DNA from: CAIWHR01 sp963779805
Lineage (GTDB): Bacteria > Pseudomonadota > Gammaproteobacteria > Burkholderiales > Casimicrobiaceae
Length of the DNA stretch: 64,000 nt
Reading direction: 5' to 3'
Assembly (NCBI GenBank): GCA_963779805.1
Contig: CAVZZN010000005.1
Location: forward strand, 124,001 to 188,000
Below, piece after piece: positions 31,518 to 41,842 of the stretch. The position numbers and the translations under genes were made by a program. The first letter of the stretch is position 1. Each line of letters starts with the position of its first letter. The notes beneath the pieces are model-generated. The model worked only from the letters and a program-made list of their open reading frames with translations. It searched no databases and was not told the origin of the DNA.

Positions 31518-31855
31518 GCCGGCTTTCGCTCGCGCGCCGCTTCTGCGACGTTGCGATCGGGATCGGTGCCCGCGGCGGGCAGGGTGTCGTCCGCGCTTGC
31601 GGCCGGGTTCTGTCGCGGATCGAGCGCATCGTAGAGCGAGCCGTCGCGATTGCGCCTGATGCCGAGGTCCACGCCGGCGTTTCGTTCATCGCTGCGTGCA
31701 GCGCGTTGCGCCGGCTGCTTGCCGATCGGCTGCGGGCGAACCGTGACCGTGCCGATCGAGGGGCTGCTGATCTCGATCGTCTGGGCGCCGGCCGCACAGG
31801 CGAGCGCCGCCAATGTCGTTGCGCACGATGCCGCGACGCGGCGTGCATTCTTCAT
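31496..31855 (-). CDS. small exported protein of unknown function
   Basis: The 119-residue product has a good signal peptide (basic MKNARR, hydrophobic core, cleavage near ACAAGAQ). The mature part is polar and includes DLGIRRNRDGSLYDALDP. Its 3' end overlaps the end of the argB-like gene by 22 bp on the opposite strand. No family is recognised. An NRDG turn could be a single calcium-binding loop, but that is weak. Confidence 0.55.
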   Translation of the reverse strand: MKNARRVAASCATTLAALACAAGAQTIEISSPSIGTVTVRPQPIGKQPAQRAARSDERNAGVDLGIRRNRDGSLYDALDPRQNPAASADDTLPAAGTDPDRNVAEAARERKPAQSPAKR

Positions 31856-31970
31856 GTCGTTCTCCCGAGGTGGCGACTCGCGGGCTGCTCGCGCGCGAGG
31901 TCGATGCCGGCATGCTGCTGCATGGGCGGTGCGATGTCCGTCGGACGACGGAGGAACCGCGCGTAGGCGC

Positions 31971-32561
31971 TTACGCCGCGGGTGGCACCGGATGCCCGGC
32001 CCGCCCGCCGGCCGTGCGCCGCTCGCGCACGAGCTGGCGGTCCTGCCACACGACCCACAGCACGAAGAGGTCGAACGCCGAGAAGATCATGAGCGCGATC
32101 GAGTGCGTGTGCGCGATGCGGTAGAGCTGATACAGCAGGAAGAACCCCAGGAACGACAGCGCGATGGGGAAGGCCCACGCGCGTTCGCGCCAGAGGCCCA
32201 GCACGAGCAGCAGCTTCACGATGCCGTGTCCGATGAGATAGATGCCGGCGAAGCGCTCCGAGCTTACCGACAGCGCGTTCGACAGCTGCGTGATCGCGTG
32301 GCCGATCCAGTCGTCGGGATGGTTGGAGAGCTCGCGGGCGGTCACGATCCGGAACAGCGCGAACAGGCGCTCGGGCGGCAGCGCGAGGAGCAGCATTCCG
32401 CCGATGGTTTCGAGGAAGCCGTCGAAGCCCTTGAGCGCGAGGCCGGCGTGGTACCAGCGCCGGAACGCAGGCGAGTGGACGAAGGCCTGCCGAGCGCCGC
32501 CCGCCGCGTGCAGCGCGTCGCCCTCCCCGTCCTTTCGCCCAGAGCGGCAATCGTTACGCAC
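31971..32561 (-). CDS. DUF2127-like integral membrane protein
   Basis: The core (about 160 residues) has four hydrophobic segments. It begins with the DUF2127 signature AGLALKGFDGFLETIGGMLLL and includes IYLIGHGIVKLLLVLGLW. Function is unknown. The start is uncertain: GTG 32561 is in frame, but the frame is open further upstream without coding character. A missing base near the N-terminus cannot be excluded. Confidence 0.65.
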   Translation of the reverse strand: MRNDCRSGRKDGEGDALHAAGGARQAFVHSPAFRRWYHAGLALKGFDGFLETIGGMLLLALPPERLFALFRIVTARELSNHPDDWIGHAITQLSNALSVSSERFAGIYLIGHGIVKLLLVLGLWRERAWAFPIALSFLGFFLLYQLYRIAHTHSIALMIFSAFDLFVLWVVWQDRQLVRERRTAGGRAGHPVPPAA

Positions 32562-32737
32562 GTGCGGGTCCGCGTTTTTCCGGTCGGGACGCCGCCGGTG
32601 CGCGAGGGGAGTGCCGCCCCGCCGCGGCGTCGCGGGCATCGATCGAGGCAAGCTGGTGCAGAATGTGCGTCGCCGCCCGGGTGCTGCCGCGCGACGAGCG
32701 TGCGTCCTTCCCCAACATCCTCGCCAAGGAGACCCTC

Positions 32738-32947
32738 ATGTCCGCAAAGACCTACAAGTTGATCGAGCTCGTCGGCACTTCACCCAACGGCATCGACGAC
32801 GCCATCCGCAATGCGATCGCCAAGGCTTCGGCGACCGTGAAGCACATGGACTGGTTCGAGGTGATCGAAACGCGCGGCCACATCGAGAACGACAGGGTCG
32901 CGCACTTCCAGGTGACGCTCAAGGTCGGCTTCCGCATCGAGGATTGA
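32738..32947 (+). CDS. dodecin flavin-binding protein
   Basis: The 69-residue protein matches dodecin in size and sequence (YKLIELVGTSPNGIDDAI). W39 in the DWFEV motif is the residue that stacks on flavin, and Q58 in HFQVTLKVGF makes the second contact. Dodecins form hollow 12-mers that store or buffer flavins. ATG 32738 lies behind AAGGAGA. It is transcribed alone. Confidence 0.92.
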   Translation: MSAKTYKLIELVGTSPNGIDDAIRNAIAKASATVKHMDWFEVIETRGHIENDRVAHFQVTLKVGFRIED

Positions 32948-33264
32948 CGCAAGCGGCACGGTCCGCTTCCGAGCCATGCCGATCGCGTTCGCGCATTCTG
33001 CCGCAATGCGACGGCGACCTCGGCGCGATCGACGAACGCGCACGCGATGCCGGGGGCGAGCAATGGGGCGCACTCGATGCACCCGGCGAGCAACGGCGCG
33101 CGAGAGCGCGGCAGTCTGGCCACTGCCGCAGCATCGGGGTATGCTCGGGAAGCGCAGCGTCGGGGCGATGCCTCGGGATGCGTGCGGAAGGTGTTGCGTT
33201 TTCCTTGCCGCAGGGGCAATAATGACATTGTCATAACCGCCCGCCCCGGGCTGAAGGAGACGCC
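32948..33264. promoter_or_regulatory. intergenic region with palindrome before the bactofilin gene
   Basis: No gene is seen in these 317 bp. ATGACA-T-TGTCAT (33222-33234) is a perfect odd palindrome 30 bp upstream of the bactofilin start. It overlaps an AATAAT hexamer that could serve as a -10 box. It is a candidate operator, from symmetry only. Confidence 0.35.
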
Positions 33265-33927
33265 ATGCTGAATTTCAATCGCCGCGATCGCGCCCCCGAA
33301 CCCACGCCCGGCAAGTTCGCGCTGAAGCCGCAGGACGCGGGTGGCACGGCCACTGCAACGGCGGCCCTCAACACCAATCCTGGCCTGCGCACGCCCCCGG
33401 GCAGCGCAGCGCCGCTGCGCGAAGCCGCTGCGGCGCCTGCCGCGCGCGAAACTCCCGCGCCGCAGCCGAGCGCTTCTCCCAATGCTGCCGCGGCCGCACC
33501 GGGGCCCGCGTCCGCCACGGCGGCGGCTGCGTCGAAAAGCGCGCCCACGCCAGGCAGCAAGCTCTCGATCGGCATCAACATCAAGCTCAAGGGCGTCGAG
33601 ATCACCGACTGCGACGTGCTCTCGATCGAAGGCCACGTCGACGCCACCGTGCGCAGCACGATGATGGAGATCGCCGAGCCGGGCACGCTCAACGGCGTCG
33701 CGCTGATCGACGTTGCCGAGGTCCACGGTTCGTTCACCGGCGAGCTGATGGCGCGCACGCGTCTCGTCATTCATGGGACCGGCCGCGTGTCCGGCAAGAT
33801 CCGCTATGGCAAGCTGGTCGTGGAGGAGGGCGGCGAGCTCTCGGGCGACGTGCAGCGCATCGAGGATGTCGCGACGGCACGCGACAAGATGCCGGCCCAG
33901 CCGGCGAGCGTCGCGACCGCCCGGTAG
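33265..33927 (+). CDS. bactofilin-family polymer-forming protein
   Basis: The 220-residue protein has a disordered Ala/Pro-rich head (about 1-95) and a bactofilin beta-helix at about 100-205. The regular turns are visible: CDVLSIEGHVDATV, LIDVAEVHGSFTGEL and LVIHGTGRVSGKIRYGKL. Bactofilins polymerise without nucleotide and organise cell shape or polar complexes. The head is longer than in most family members. The promoter region contains a small palindrome. Confidence 0.85.
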   Translation: MLNFNRRDRAPEPTPGKFALKPQDAGGTATATAALNTNPGLRTPPGSAAPLREAAAAPAARETPAPQPSASPNAAAAAPGPASATAAAASKSAPTPGSKLSIGINIKLKGVEITDCDVLSIEGHVDATVRSTMMEIAEPGTLNGVALIDVAEVHGSFTGELMARTRLVIHGTGRVSGKIRYGKLVVEEGGELSGDVQRIEDVATARDKMPAQPASVATAR

Positions 33928-34020
33928 GCGCCTCGCATCGGGTGCGCGGGATACGGCGCGCATGCGGCGCGAGCCGCACGCGTGGTGAGTCCCGCGCATT
34001 GCCAGCCTGCGCCGTAACGT

Positions 34021-34112
34021 CCGGCGCAACGTCCGCCCGTTCCCTGCGCTTCGTCGCGCGCATCGTCCGGCGCAGCGTCCGCTCGTTCCTTGCTCTTCGT
34101 CGCGCGCATCTC
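34021..34112. repeat. tandem duplication of a 46-bp unit
   Basis: Two direct copies (34021-34066 and 34067-34112) match at about 40 of 46 positions. They lie between the bactofilin stop and the gentisate dioxygenase start, just upstream of a TAAGAT hexamer. It may be an intergenic slippage product or a regulatory duplication. Confidence 0.65.
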
Positions 34113-34173
34113 GGGCTCGGGGTAAGATTCCGCGCTCGATCCCGTTTCCCCGCTCGCGACGGAGCCCGCTTTC

Positions 34174-35205
34174 ATGGACGACCTCGGCACGCTGCAGGAC
34201 CTCCCCACCGCCTATGTCGACGCGCTGCGCGCGGCGAACCTCGTCCCGCTCTGGCCGAGCCTGCGCTCGATGATCCCGCCCGGCGGGGCGCGCACCAACA
34301 CCCAGCCGACGCTGTGGCCGTGGAGCACCGTTCGCCCCCTGCTGCTGCAGGCGGGCGAGCTCACGCCGATGGACAAGGCGGAGCGCCGCGTGCTGGCGCT
34401 GTCGAACCCGGGTCGCGGCCTCGAGAACATGCAGGCCTCGAGCGTGATCTATCTCGGCATGCAGCTCGTGCTGCCCGGCGAGACGGCGCCCAATCATCGC
34501 CACACCCCGAACGCGGCACGCATCGTGGTGGAAGGCGAAGGCGCGTGCACGATCGTGAGCGGCGAGAAGTGCCCCATGCGCCACGGCGATCTCGTGCTCA
34601 CCCCGACGTGGCTGTGGCACGAGCACCGGCACGAAGGCAAGGGTCCCTTCATCTGGCTCGACGTGCTCGACATGCCGCTCATGATCCATCTCGACGTGTC
34701 GTACGTGACGCCCGGCGCGCCCCAGCACGAGACGCGTCCGCCGCGCGCGTACGGTGCGAGCGGGATCGTGCCGCGCCTGTCCGGCGAGCGCACGAGCGCG
34801 CTGCACCCGCAGCTGCGCTACGACTGGCAGCGCACGCGCGCCGCGCTGGAGGACCTCGCCGCGCAGACGCCTCGCGATCAGCTGGTCGAGGTGAGCTACG
34901 TCAATCCGGAGACGGGCGGCGATTGCCTCGCGACGATCGCCTTTGCGGCGCTGATGCTGCGCCCCGGCGAGACGCGGACGCTGCGCCGCGCATCGCCGGC
35001 ATGCGTGTATCACGTCGTCGACGGCCAGGGCGAGGCCGAGGTGAACGGCGTCGCGATGCAGCTCGAGCCGGCCGACACGTGCTGTGCGCCGAGCTTCGCG
35101 TCGGTGCGCATCGCCAACCGGTCGGGCAAGGCGCCCCTCTTCGTGATCACGGCCGACGAGTCGCCGGTGCATCGCAAGCTCGGCGTGTTCGAGACGCGCG
35201 AATGA
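34174..35205 (+). CDS. gentisate 1,2-dioxygenase
   Basis: The 343-residue bicupin opens the gentisate ring to maleylpyruvate with non-haem Fe(II). The first cupin has the iron ligands in PNHRHTPNAARIVVEGEG (H108, H110) and a third histidine in WLWHEHRHEG (about 149-151). The second cupin (about 250-330) lacks the histidines, as in known enzymes. The next gene encodes a 3-hydroxybenzoate-6-hydroxylase-like enzyme that would make gentisate, which supports the assignment. No maleylpyruvate isomerase or fumarylpyruvate hydrolase gene is nearby. Confidence 0.87.
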   Translation: MDDLGTLQDLPTAYVDALRAANLVPLWPSLRSMIPPGGARTNTQPTLWPWSTVRPLLLQAGELTPMDKAERRVLALSNPGRGLENMQASSVIYLGMQLVLPGETAPNHRHTPNAARIVVEGEGACTIVSGEKCPMRHGDLVLTPTWLWHEHRHEGKGPFIWLDVLDMPLMIHLDVSYVTPGAPQHETRPPRAYGASGIVPRLSGERTSALHPQLRYDWQRTRAALEDLAAQTPRDQLVEVSYVNPETGGDCLATIAFAALMLRPGETRTLRRASPACVYHVVDGQGEAEVNGVAMQLEPADTCCAPSFASVRIANRSGKAPLFVITADESPVHRKLGVFETRE

Positions 35206-35239
35206 TGCGCGAGCGAAACGTGATGCGCGTGGAGCGGCG

Positions 35240-36457
35240 ATGACCACGGCTTCGTCCCTGGCCGCGCAGGCCGCGAAGCAGGCGCCGGTGCTGGTGGTCG
35301 GCGGCGGGATCGGCGGCCTCGCGGCTGCGCTCGCGTTGAGCCAGCTCGGGCATCGCGTGACGGTGATCGAGCAGTCGGCGGAAATCGGCGAGATCGGCGC
35401 GGGCATCCAGCTCGGACCGAACGCCTTTTCCGCGATGGACGCGCTCGGCGCGGGCGAGCGCATGCGCCGTCGCGCGGTGTACACCGATCGCCTGGTGATG
35501 CTCGACGCGATCGACGGCAGCGAGGTTGCGTGCGTGCCGGTGGGCGAGGCGTTTCGCGCCCGCTTCCGCAATCCGTATGCGGTGATCCATCGCGCGGACA
35601 TTCACCTCTCCGTCTACGAAGAGGTCCAGCTCGACCCCAAGGTGCAGTTCCACACCTCGACGCGCATCGAGCGCATCGAGATCGGCGACGACGCGGTGCG
35701 CGCCATCGACGCCAGGGGTCGCGTCTTCGCCGGCAGTGCGCTCGTGGGCGCGGACGGTGTCAAGTCCGTGGTGCGGCAGCATCTCGTGGGCGACACGCAC
35801 CGCGTTTCGGGTCACGTCGTGTATCGCGGCGTGGTGCCCAAGGACGAGATGCCCGAGGACCTGCGCTGGAACGCGGCGGCGATCTGGGTCGGTCCCAACT
35901 TCCATGTCGTGCACTACCCGCTGCGCGGCGGCGAGCAGTACAACCTCGTCGTGACGTTCCACAGCCGCGAGCAGGAGGAGTGGGGCGTGCGCGAGGGCTC
36001 GCAGGAGGAGGTGCTGTCGTACTTCGACGCGATCTGCGAGCGTCCGAAGCGCCTGCTCTACAAGCCCACGTCGTGGAAGCGCTGGTCCACCGCGGACCGC
36101 GATCCCGTGGAGCGCTGGGGTCACGGCCGCGCCACGCTCCTCGGCGACGCGGCGCACCCGATGCTGCAGTACATGGCGCAGGGTGCCTGCATGGCGCTCG
36201 AGGATGCGGTGACGCTGCGCGAGGCCGTTCGCGCGTGCGATGGCGATCTCGCGGCCGGCTTCCGGCTCTACGAGTCCAAGCGCGTGGTGCGCACCGCGCG
36301 GCTCGTGTATTCGTCGCGCGAGATGGGGCGCATCTACCACGCGCAGGGCGTCGAGCGCCTCGTGCGCAACTCGCTGTGGAAGGACCGCACGCCGGAGCGC
36401 TTCTACGACGCGCTCGAGTGGCTCTACGGCTGGAACGTGGAGCGCTGCCTCGCGTGA
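35240..36457 (+). CDS. FAD-dependent monooxygenase, 3-hydroxybenzoate 6-hydroxylase type
   Basis: The 405-residue class A flavoprotein has the dinucleotide-binding motif VVGGGIGGLAAALAL (about 19-33), the DG motif in LVGADGVKSVVR, and the GD motif in ATLLGDAAHPMLQYMAQGA. The run QYMAQGACMALEDA is characteristic of the 3-hydroxybenzoate 6-hydroxylase/salicylate hydroxylase branch. The gene starts 34 bp after gentisate dioxygenase, so conversion of 3-hydroxybenzoate to gentisate is the simplest role. A family B repeat follows 7 bp after the stop. Confidence 0.83.
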   Translation: MTTASSLAAQAAKQAPVLVVGGGIGGLAAALALSQLGHRVTVIEQSAEIGEIGAGIQLGPNAFSAMDALGAGERMRRRAVYTDRLVMLDAIDGSEVACVPVGEAFRARFRNPYAVIHRADIHLSVYEEVQLDPKVQFHTSTRIERIEIGDDAVRAIDARGRVFAGSALVGADGVKSVVRQHLVGDTHRVSGHVVYRGVVPKDEMPEDLRWNAAAIWVGPNFHVVHYPLRGGEQYNLVVTFHSREQEEWGVREGSQEEVLSYFDAICERPKRLLYKPTSWKRWSTADRDPVERWGHGRATLLGDAAHPMLQYMAQGACMALEDAVTLREAVRACDGDLAAGFRLYESKRVVRTARLVYSSREMGRIYHAQGVERLVRNSLWKDRTPERFYDALEWLYGWNVERCLA

Positions 36458-36463
36458 GCCGCG

Positions 36464-36490
36464 CTTGGGTCTCACCTCCGACCCAGGGTC
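36464..36490. repeat. family B palindromic intergenic repeat
   Basis: CTTGGGTC (36464-36471) and GACCCAGG (36480-36487) form an interrupted inverted repeat that includes the unit GACCC-A-GGGTC (36480-36490). It lies between the monooxygenase stop and the lhr start. Confidence 0.65.
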
Positions 36491-36499
36491 GTCTGGTGA

Positions 36500-39400
36500 G
36501 TGCCGCTCGAACCTCCCCACGCGCGTGATGGCTTGACTGTCCTTCGCAACTTCCATCCGGCCGTTGCGGCCTGGTTCGGCAGGCACTTCAGCGCGCCGAC
36601 CGCAGCCGCAGGCGCGCGCGTGGCCGCACATCCGGGCCGGCGAGCCGGTGCTGATCGCCGCGCCCACGGGGTCGGGCAAGACGCTCGCCGCCTTTCTTGC
36701 GGCCATCGACGCGCTGGTGCGTCGCGGCATCGAGGCGCCGCTGCCCGACGAAACGCTCGTCGTGTACGTCTCGCCGCTGAAGGCGCTGTCGAACGACATC
36801 CAGAAGAATCTCGCGGCGCCGCTCGCCGGCATCCGGCGCGAGCTCGAGCACCAGGGCTATCCGGACGTCGAGATCCGCACCCTCGTGCGCACCGGCGACA
36901 CGCCGCAGGCCGAGCGCGCGAGCATGAGGAAGCGTCCGCCGCACATCGTCGTCACCACGCCCGAGTCGCTGTACGTGCTGCTGGGATCGGAATCGGGACG
37001 GCGCATGCTGGCGACCACGCGGACCGTCATCGTCGACGAGATCCACGCGCTCGCCTCCAACAAGCGCGGCAGCCACCTCGCGCTGTCGCTCGAGCGGCTC
37101 GCGGCGCTCACGCCCGCGCCGCCGGTGCGGATCGGGTTGTCGGCGACGCAGAAGCCCATCGAGGAGGTCGCCCGCTTCCTCACCGGCGCACAGGACGCGC
37201 GCAAGCCGCGCTGCGCGATCGTCGACACGGGCCACGTGCGCAAGCGCGATCTGGGCATCGAGGTGCCGCCGTCGCCGCTCGAGGCGGTGATGTCGAACGA
37301 GGTCTGGAGTCAGGTGTACGCGCGTCTCGCCGAGCTCGCGCTTGCGCATCGCACGACCCTCGTCTTCGTCAACACGCGCCGCATGGCGGAGCGCGCGGCG
37401 CGGCATCTCTCGGAGCTCCTCGGCACCGAGCACGTGATGTCGCATCACGGCAGCATGTCGAAGGAGCTGCGCCTCAAGGCGGAGCAGCGGCTGAAGCGCG
37501 GCGAGCTCAAGGTGCTGGTCGCCACCGCGTCGCTCGAGCTCGGCATCGACATCGGCGACGTGGAGCTCGTCTGTCAGCTCGGCTCGCCGCGCTCGATCGC
37601 GGCGTTCCTGCAGCGCGCGGGACGCGCGAGCCATCAGGTGGGCGGCGTGCCGAAGGCGCGCATCTTCCCGCTTTCGCGCGACGAGCTCGTCGAGTGCACG
37701 GCCCTGCTCGACGCGGTGCGCCGCGGCGAGCTCGATCGCATCTCGATTCCGGAGCAGCCGCTCGACGTGCTCGCGCAGCAGATCGTGGCCGAAGTCGCCG
37801 CGCGCGAATGGCAGGAGGGCGAGCTGTACGAGCTTTGCCGCCGTGCGTATCCGTACGCGCAGCTCACGCGCGACGAGTACCTCGAGGTCGTGCGCATGCT
37901 GGCCGACGGCTTCACCACGCGGCGCGGCCACGGTGCTGCTTACGTGCATCGAGACGCCGTGCACGGCATGCTGCGCGGCCGCCGCGGTGCACGGCTCACG
38001 GCGCTCACCTCGGGCGGCGCCATACCGGACAACGCCGACTACGACGTGGTGCTGGAGCCGGCGGGACAGATGGTCGGGACGGTGAACGAGGACTTCGCCG
38101 TCGAAAGCCTCGCCGGCGACATCTTCCAGCTCGGCAACACCTCGTATCGCATCCTGCGGGTCGAAGGCGGACGGGTGCGCGTCGAGGACGCGCAGGGGCT
38201 GCCGCCCAGCATCCCGTTCTGGCTCGGCGAAGCGCCGGGCCGCAGCGACGAGCTCTCGCACGCGGTGTCGCGCCTGCGCGAGGACGTCGAGCGCGGGTTG
38301 CAGCAGCACACGCCGTCCGCAGCGGCGCACGCGATGGCGGAAACGATCGGCGTCGCGGCGCCCGCGGCGGAGCAGATCGTCGACTACCTGCAGGCGGCGC
38401 GTGCGGCGCTCACGGCGTTGCCGAGCGAGCACGTGATCGTGCTGGAGCGCTTCTTCGACGAGTCCGGCGGCATGCAGCTCGTCGTCCACTCGCCGTTCGG
38501 CAGCCGCATCAACCGCGCGTGGGGGCTCGCGCTGCGCAAGCGCTTCTGCCTCAAGTTCAACTTCGAGCTGCAGGCCGCAGCCACCGAGGATGCGATCGTG
38601 CTGTCGCTCTCGGCGAGCCACAGCTTCCCGCTCGAGGAGGTCGCGCGCTACCTCAACTCCAGGACGGTGCGCAGCGTGCTCACGCAGGCCGTGCTCGCTT
38701 CGCCCATGTTCGTCACGCGCTGGCGCTGGACTGCCAATGTCTCGCTCGCGCTGCCGCGCTTTCGCGGTGGGCGCAAGGTGCCCGCGCCCCTGCAGCGCAT
38801 GCGCGCGGAGGACCTCGTGGCCGCGGTGTTTCCGGACCAGATCGCATGCGCGGAGAACATCGTCGGCGAGCGCGAGGTGCCCGACCATCCGCTCGTGCGC
38901 CAGACGCTGCACGACTGCCTGCACGAGGCGATGGACATCGACGGCCTCGAGCAGCTCCTGCGCCGCATCGAGCGCGGCGACATCCGCGTCGTCGCGCGCG
39001 ATCTCGCCGGGCCGTCGCCGCTCGCGCTGGAGATCCTCACCGCGCGGCCGTATGCGTACCTCGACGACGCACCGCTCGAGGAGCGCCGCACGCAGGCCGT
39101 GATGAGCCGGCGCTGGCTGGACGACGCCTCCGCGGCCGATCTCGGTCGCCTCGATGCCGCTGCGATCGAGCGCGTCCGCGGCGAAGCGTGGCCGCAGGCG
39201 CGCACCGCCGACGAGCTCCACGACGCGCTGCTCGGCGCGGGCCTCGTCACGGACGCGGAGATCGCCGCCAACGATTGGGGCGGCTTCGCGGACGAGCTCG
39301 CAGCGGCGCGACGCGCGACGCGGATCCGCTTCACGCAGCGCGGGACCGGGGTGCAGCTCGATGCGTGGGTCGCGGCCGAGCGCCTCCCCCAGATTGCCGC

Positions 39401-40953
39401 GCTGTATCCGGATGCGCAGTGCGCGCCGGCCATCGAGGCGCCGGCCGAGTTCGCGCAGCGGACGTGGGCGGCGGACGAGGCGCTGGTCGAGCTCGCGCGC
39501 AGTCGACTCGAATGCTCGGGCCCCGTGACGGTGCTCGCGCTCTGCGCGCTGCTCGCGCAGGAGCACGAGGCGGTCGCGGCGGCACTCGCGCGTCTCGCGG
39601 CGGAAGGCGTCGCGCTGGAAGGGCGCTTCACGCCGGACGCGCGCACACCCGAGTGGTGCGAACGCGGCCTGCTCGCGCGCATCCACCGCTACACCGTCCA
39701 GCGCCTGCGCCAGGAGATCGAGCCGGTCTCGCTCCAGGATGCCATGCGCTTCCTCTTGCGCTGGCAGCACGTCGCGCCGGACGAGCGCAAGGCGGGTGTC
39801 GAAGCACTTGCCGGCGTGATCGCACAACTCCAGGGCTTCGACGCGCCGGCCGGCGCGTGGGAAAGCGACATCCTGCCGGCGCGCGTCGAGGATTACGACC
39901 CGGCGTGGCTGGACGAGCTCTGCCGCGCGGGACGAACGGCGTGGCTGCGCCTCGATGCGAATGCCGGCGCCGCCGGGCCGGCGGGTCCGGTGCGCTCGAC
40001 GCCGATCGCATTCGTCCCGCGCCGCGCCCTCGCAACGTGGGCGGGCCTCGCATCGTCCGATCCCGCAGCTTCACCGAGCCTCGCCTCGCGCGCGCAGGTT
40101 GTCGCCTCTTTCCTGCAGGCCCACGGTGCATCGTTCTTCGACGAGATCGTGGACGGCACCGGCCTCCTGCGCACGCAGGCCGAGGAAGCGCTGGGCGAGC
40201 TGGTGGCGAGCGGCCTCGTGACGGCCGACAGCTTCGCGGGCCTGCGCGCCCTCATCACGCCGTCGGCCAGGCGCAAGTCGTTGCGCGGCGGACGCGGCAG
40301 CCATGGCGCGGGCATCGCAGAGGCGGGACGTTGGACGCTGCTGCGCCGCGAGCCGATCGCCGGCCACGGGCGCATCGTCCGCCGTGCCATCGAGCGAAGG
40401 CGCACCGCGCAAGGCCGACGCGATCGAGGAGATCGCGCGCGCGTTGCTGCAGCGCTACGGCGTCGTGTTCTGGCGCCTGCTCGGACGCGAACCGACGGCC
40501 CTGCCGCCGTGGCGCGAGCTGCTGCGCGTGTTGCGCCGGATGGAGGCGCGCGGCGAGATCCGCGGCGGCCGCTTCGTGGCCGGGGTCACCGGCGAGCAGT
40601 TCGCATTGCCGGACGCCGTGCCTGTCCTGCGGGACACGCGCCGCACCGCGGGCACGGGCGCCCTCGTGGTGATCAATGCGGCCGACCCGCTCAACCTCGT
40701 GGGCATCCTGTTGCCCGGTGCGAAGGTGCCTGCGCTCGCCGGCAATCGCATCGTGCTGCGCGACGGCCTGCCCGTTGCCGCGCTCGTTGCGGGCGACGTG
40801 CAATGGTTCACGGAAGTCGATCCGCAGACGGCCAATGCCGTGCGGGAGCTCCTCGTTCGGCGCCGCGGTCACGGCGGCGCCGGCCCCCGCAGCGCCAAGC
40901 CGCAAGCGCCGAGCGCGGCGCGCCTGCTGGCCGCCTGGCACCTCCATCGCTGA
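36500..40953 (+). CDS. lhr: Lhr-family ATP-dependent DNA helicase (two frameshifts)
   Basis: This is a very large superfamily 2 helicase of about 1,480 residues, close to E. coli Lhr (1,538). Core motifs are present: Walker A IAAPTGSGKT, DEIH in IVDEIHALA, SAT in GLSATQ, and motif VI QRAGRASH. The long C-terminal winged-helix and Lhr-specific beta regions follow. The frame changes near 36612 and 40390, each by one base. The start is uncertain: GTG 36500 gives LRNFHPAVAAWFGRHF, the conserved beginning. Lhr acts in DNA repair. A family A repeat follows 13 bp after the stop. Confidence 0.88.
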
Positions 40954-40965
40954 CGCCCGCTTCCC

Positions 40966-41005
40966 TGCTCGGAGTAAGAAGCGTGCCTTTTGCTCCGAGT
41001 AACGG
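40966..41005. repeat. family A palindromic intergenic repeat
   Basis: Units TGCTC-G-GAGTAA and TTGCTC-C-GAGTAACGG lie 25 bp apart. The outer CGG and the GAGTAAC arm match the copies that flank the RAYT. It is 13 bp past the lhr stop. Confidence 0.7.
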
Positions 41006-41190
41006 GGTTGGCTGCCGCGGATTCGTGCGCGAACGGTTTTGTGCCTAAGTGTTCACCGGGCTCGAACGACCGGCGCCGCACCGCTCCCTTGCGCGCAACC
41101 TCCGATGGCAGGCGCTGTCGAACCGCGCATCGGGCGCGTACACTCGCCGCTGCATCGCCCGCGTTCCGTCCATCGTCTCCGGGAGTCGTC

Positions 41191-41779
41191 ATGTCCGACT
41201 ATGCACCGCTGCTCGCCCGTCCGCTTGGCCGCAGAGGCCGTTGCTCGCTTGCCCATCCGGTCCCTGCACGCGTCACGATGGAGTCGCCGGCGCTGGAGGT
41301 CATGACCGATCTGTCGCGCGTGTCGGCCGTCTCGATCGCCGCGACTGCGAGCGTTGCGGAAGCGAATGGCTACATGATCGCGCGCGGCGTGCGCTCGCTG
41401 TTCGTGATGGCGGGCGAGGACGTCGCGGGCCTGATCACCGCCACCGATGTGCTCGGCGAGCGCTCGATGCGCGTTGCGCAGGAACGCGGCATCTCGCGCC
41501 GCGATCTCGTGGTTGCCGACATCCTCACGCCGCTGCGCCCAGCTCGAGGCGTTCGCGCTGTGGGACGTGGGCATGGCCAAGGTCGGCCAGATCGTGGCCT
41601 CGCTGCAGCGCATGAGCCGTCATCACGCGCTCGTGGCGGAGATGCTGCCCGATGGCGGCGAGCGCATCGCCGGGATCTTCTCGACGAGCGAGATCGCGCG
41701 CCAGCTCGGACACCCGGTGCCCATCCCGGGCTACGCCACGAGCTTCGCGGAGCTCGAGCGCGCGCTCGCGCACGGGTAG
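41191..41779 (+). CDS. CBS-domain protein (one frameshift)
   Basis: The product of about 195 residues carries two CBS motifs: a first with VAEANGYMIARGVRSLFVM and GLITATDVL, and a second with VGQIVASLQRMSRHHALV and GIFSTSEIA. The frame changes once near 41532 (extra c in ccc). CBS pairs sense adenine nucleotides and regulate partners. No enzyme domain is attached. ATG 41191 follows GGGAG. Confidence 0.78.
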
Positions 41780-41793
41780 CGCGGTCCGCCAAC

Positions 41794-41823
41794 CCATTAC
41801 TCAGAGTAACGACTCAGAGTAAC
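41794..41823. repeat. family A palindromic intergenic repeat (perfect 13-bp tandem)
   Basis: ACTCAGAGTAACG occurs twice in exact tandem, preceded by CCATT. The element lies between the convergent CBS and GST genes, 15 and 20 bp from their stops. Confidence 0.8.
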
Positions 41824-41842
41824 GAGGTCGGGGGGCGCCGGG

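Noticed and set aside
36588..39827. A 1,079-codon open frame antisense to lhr
   Set aside because: It mirrors the codon bias of the true gene and is His/Arg-rich with no domain; lhr on the plus strand has all helicase motifs.
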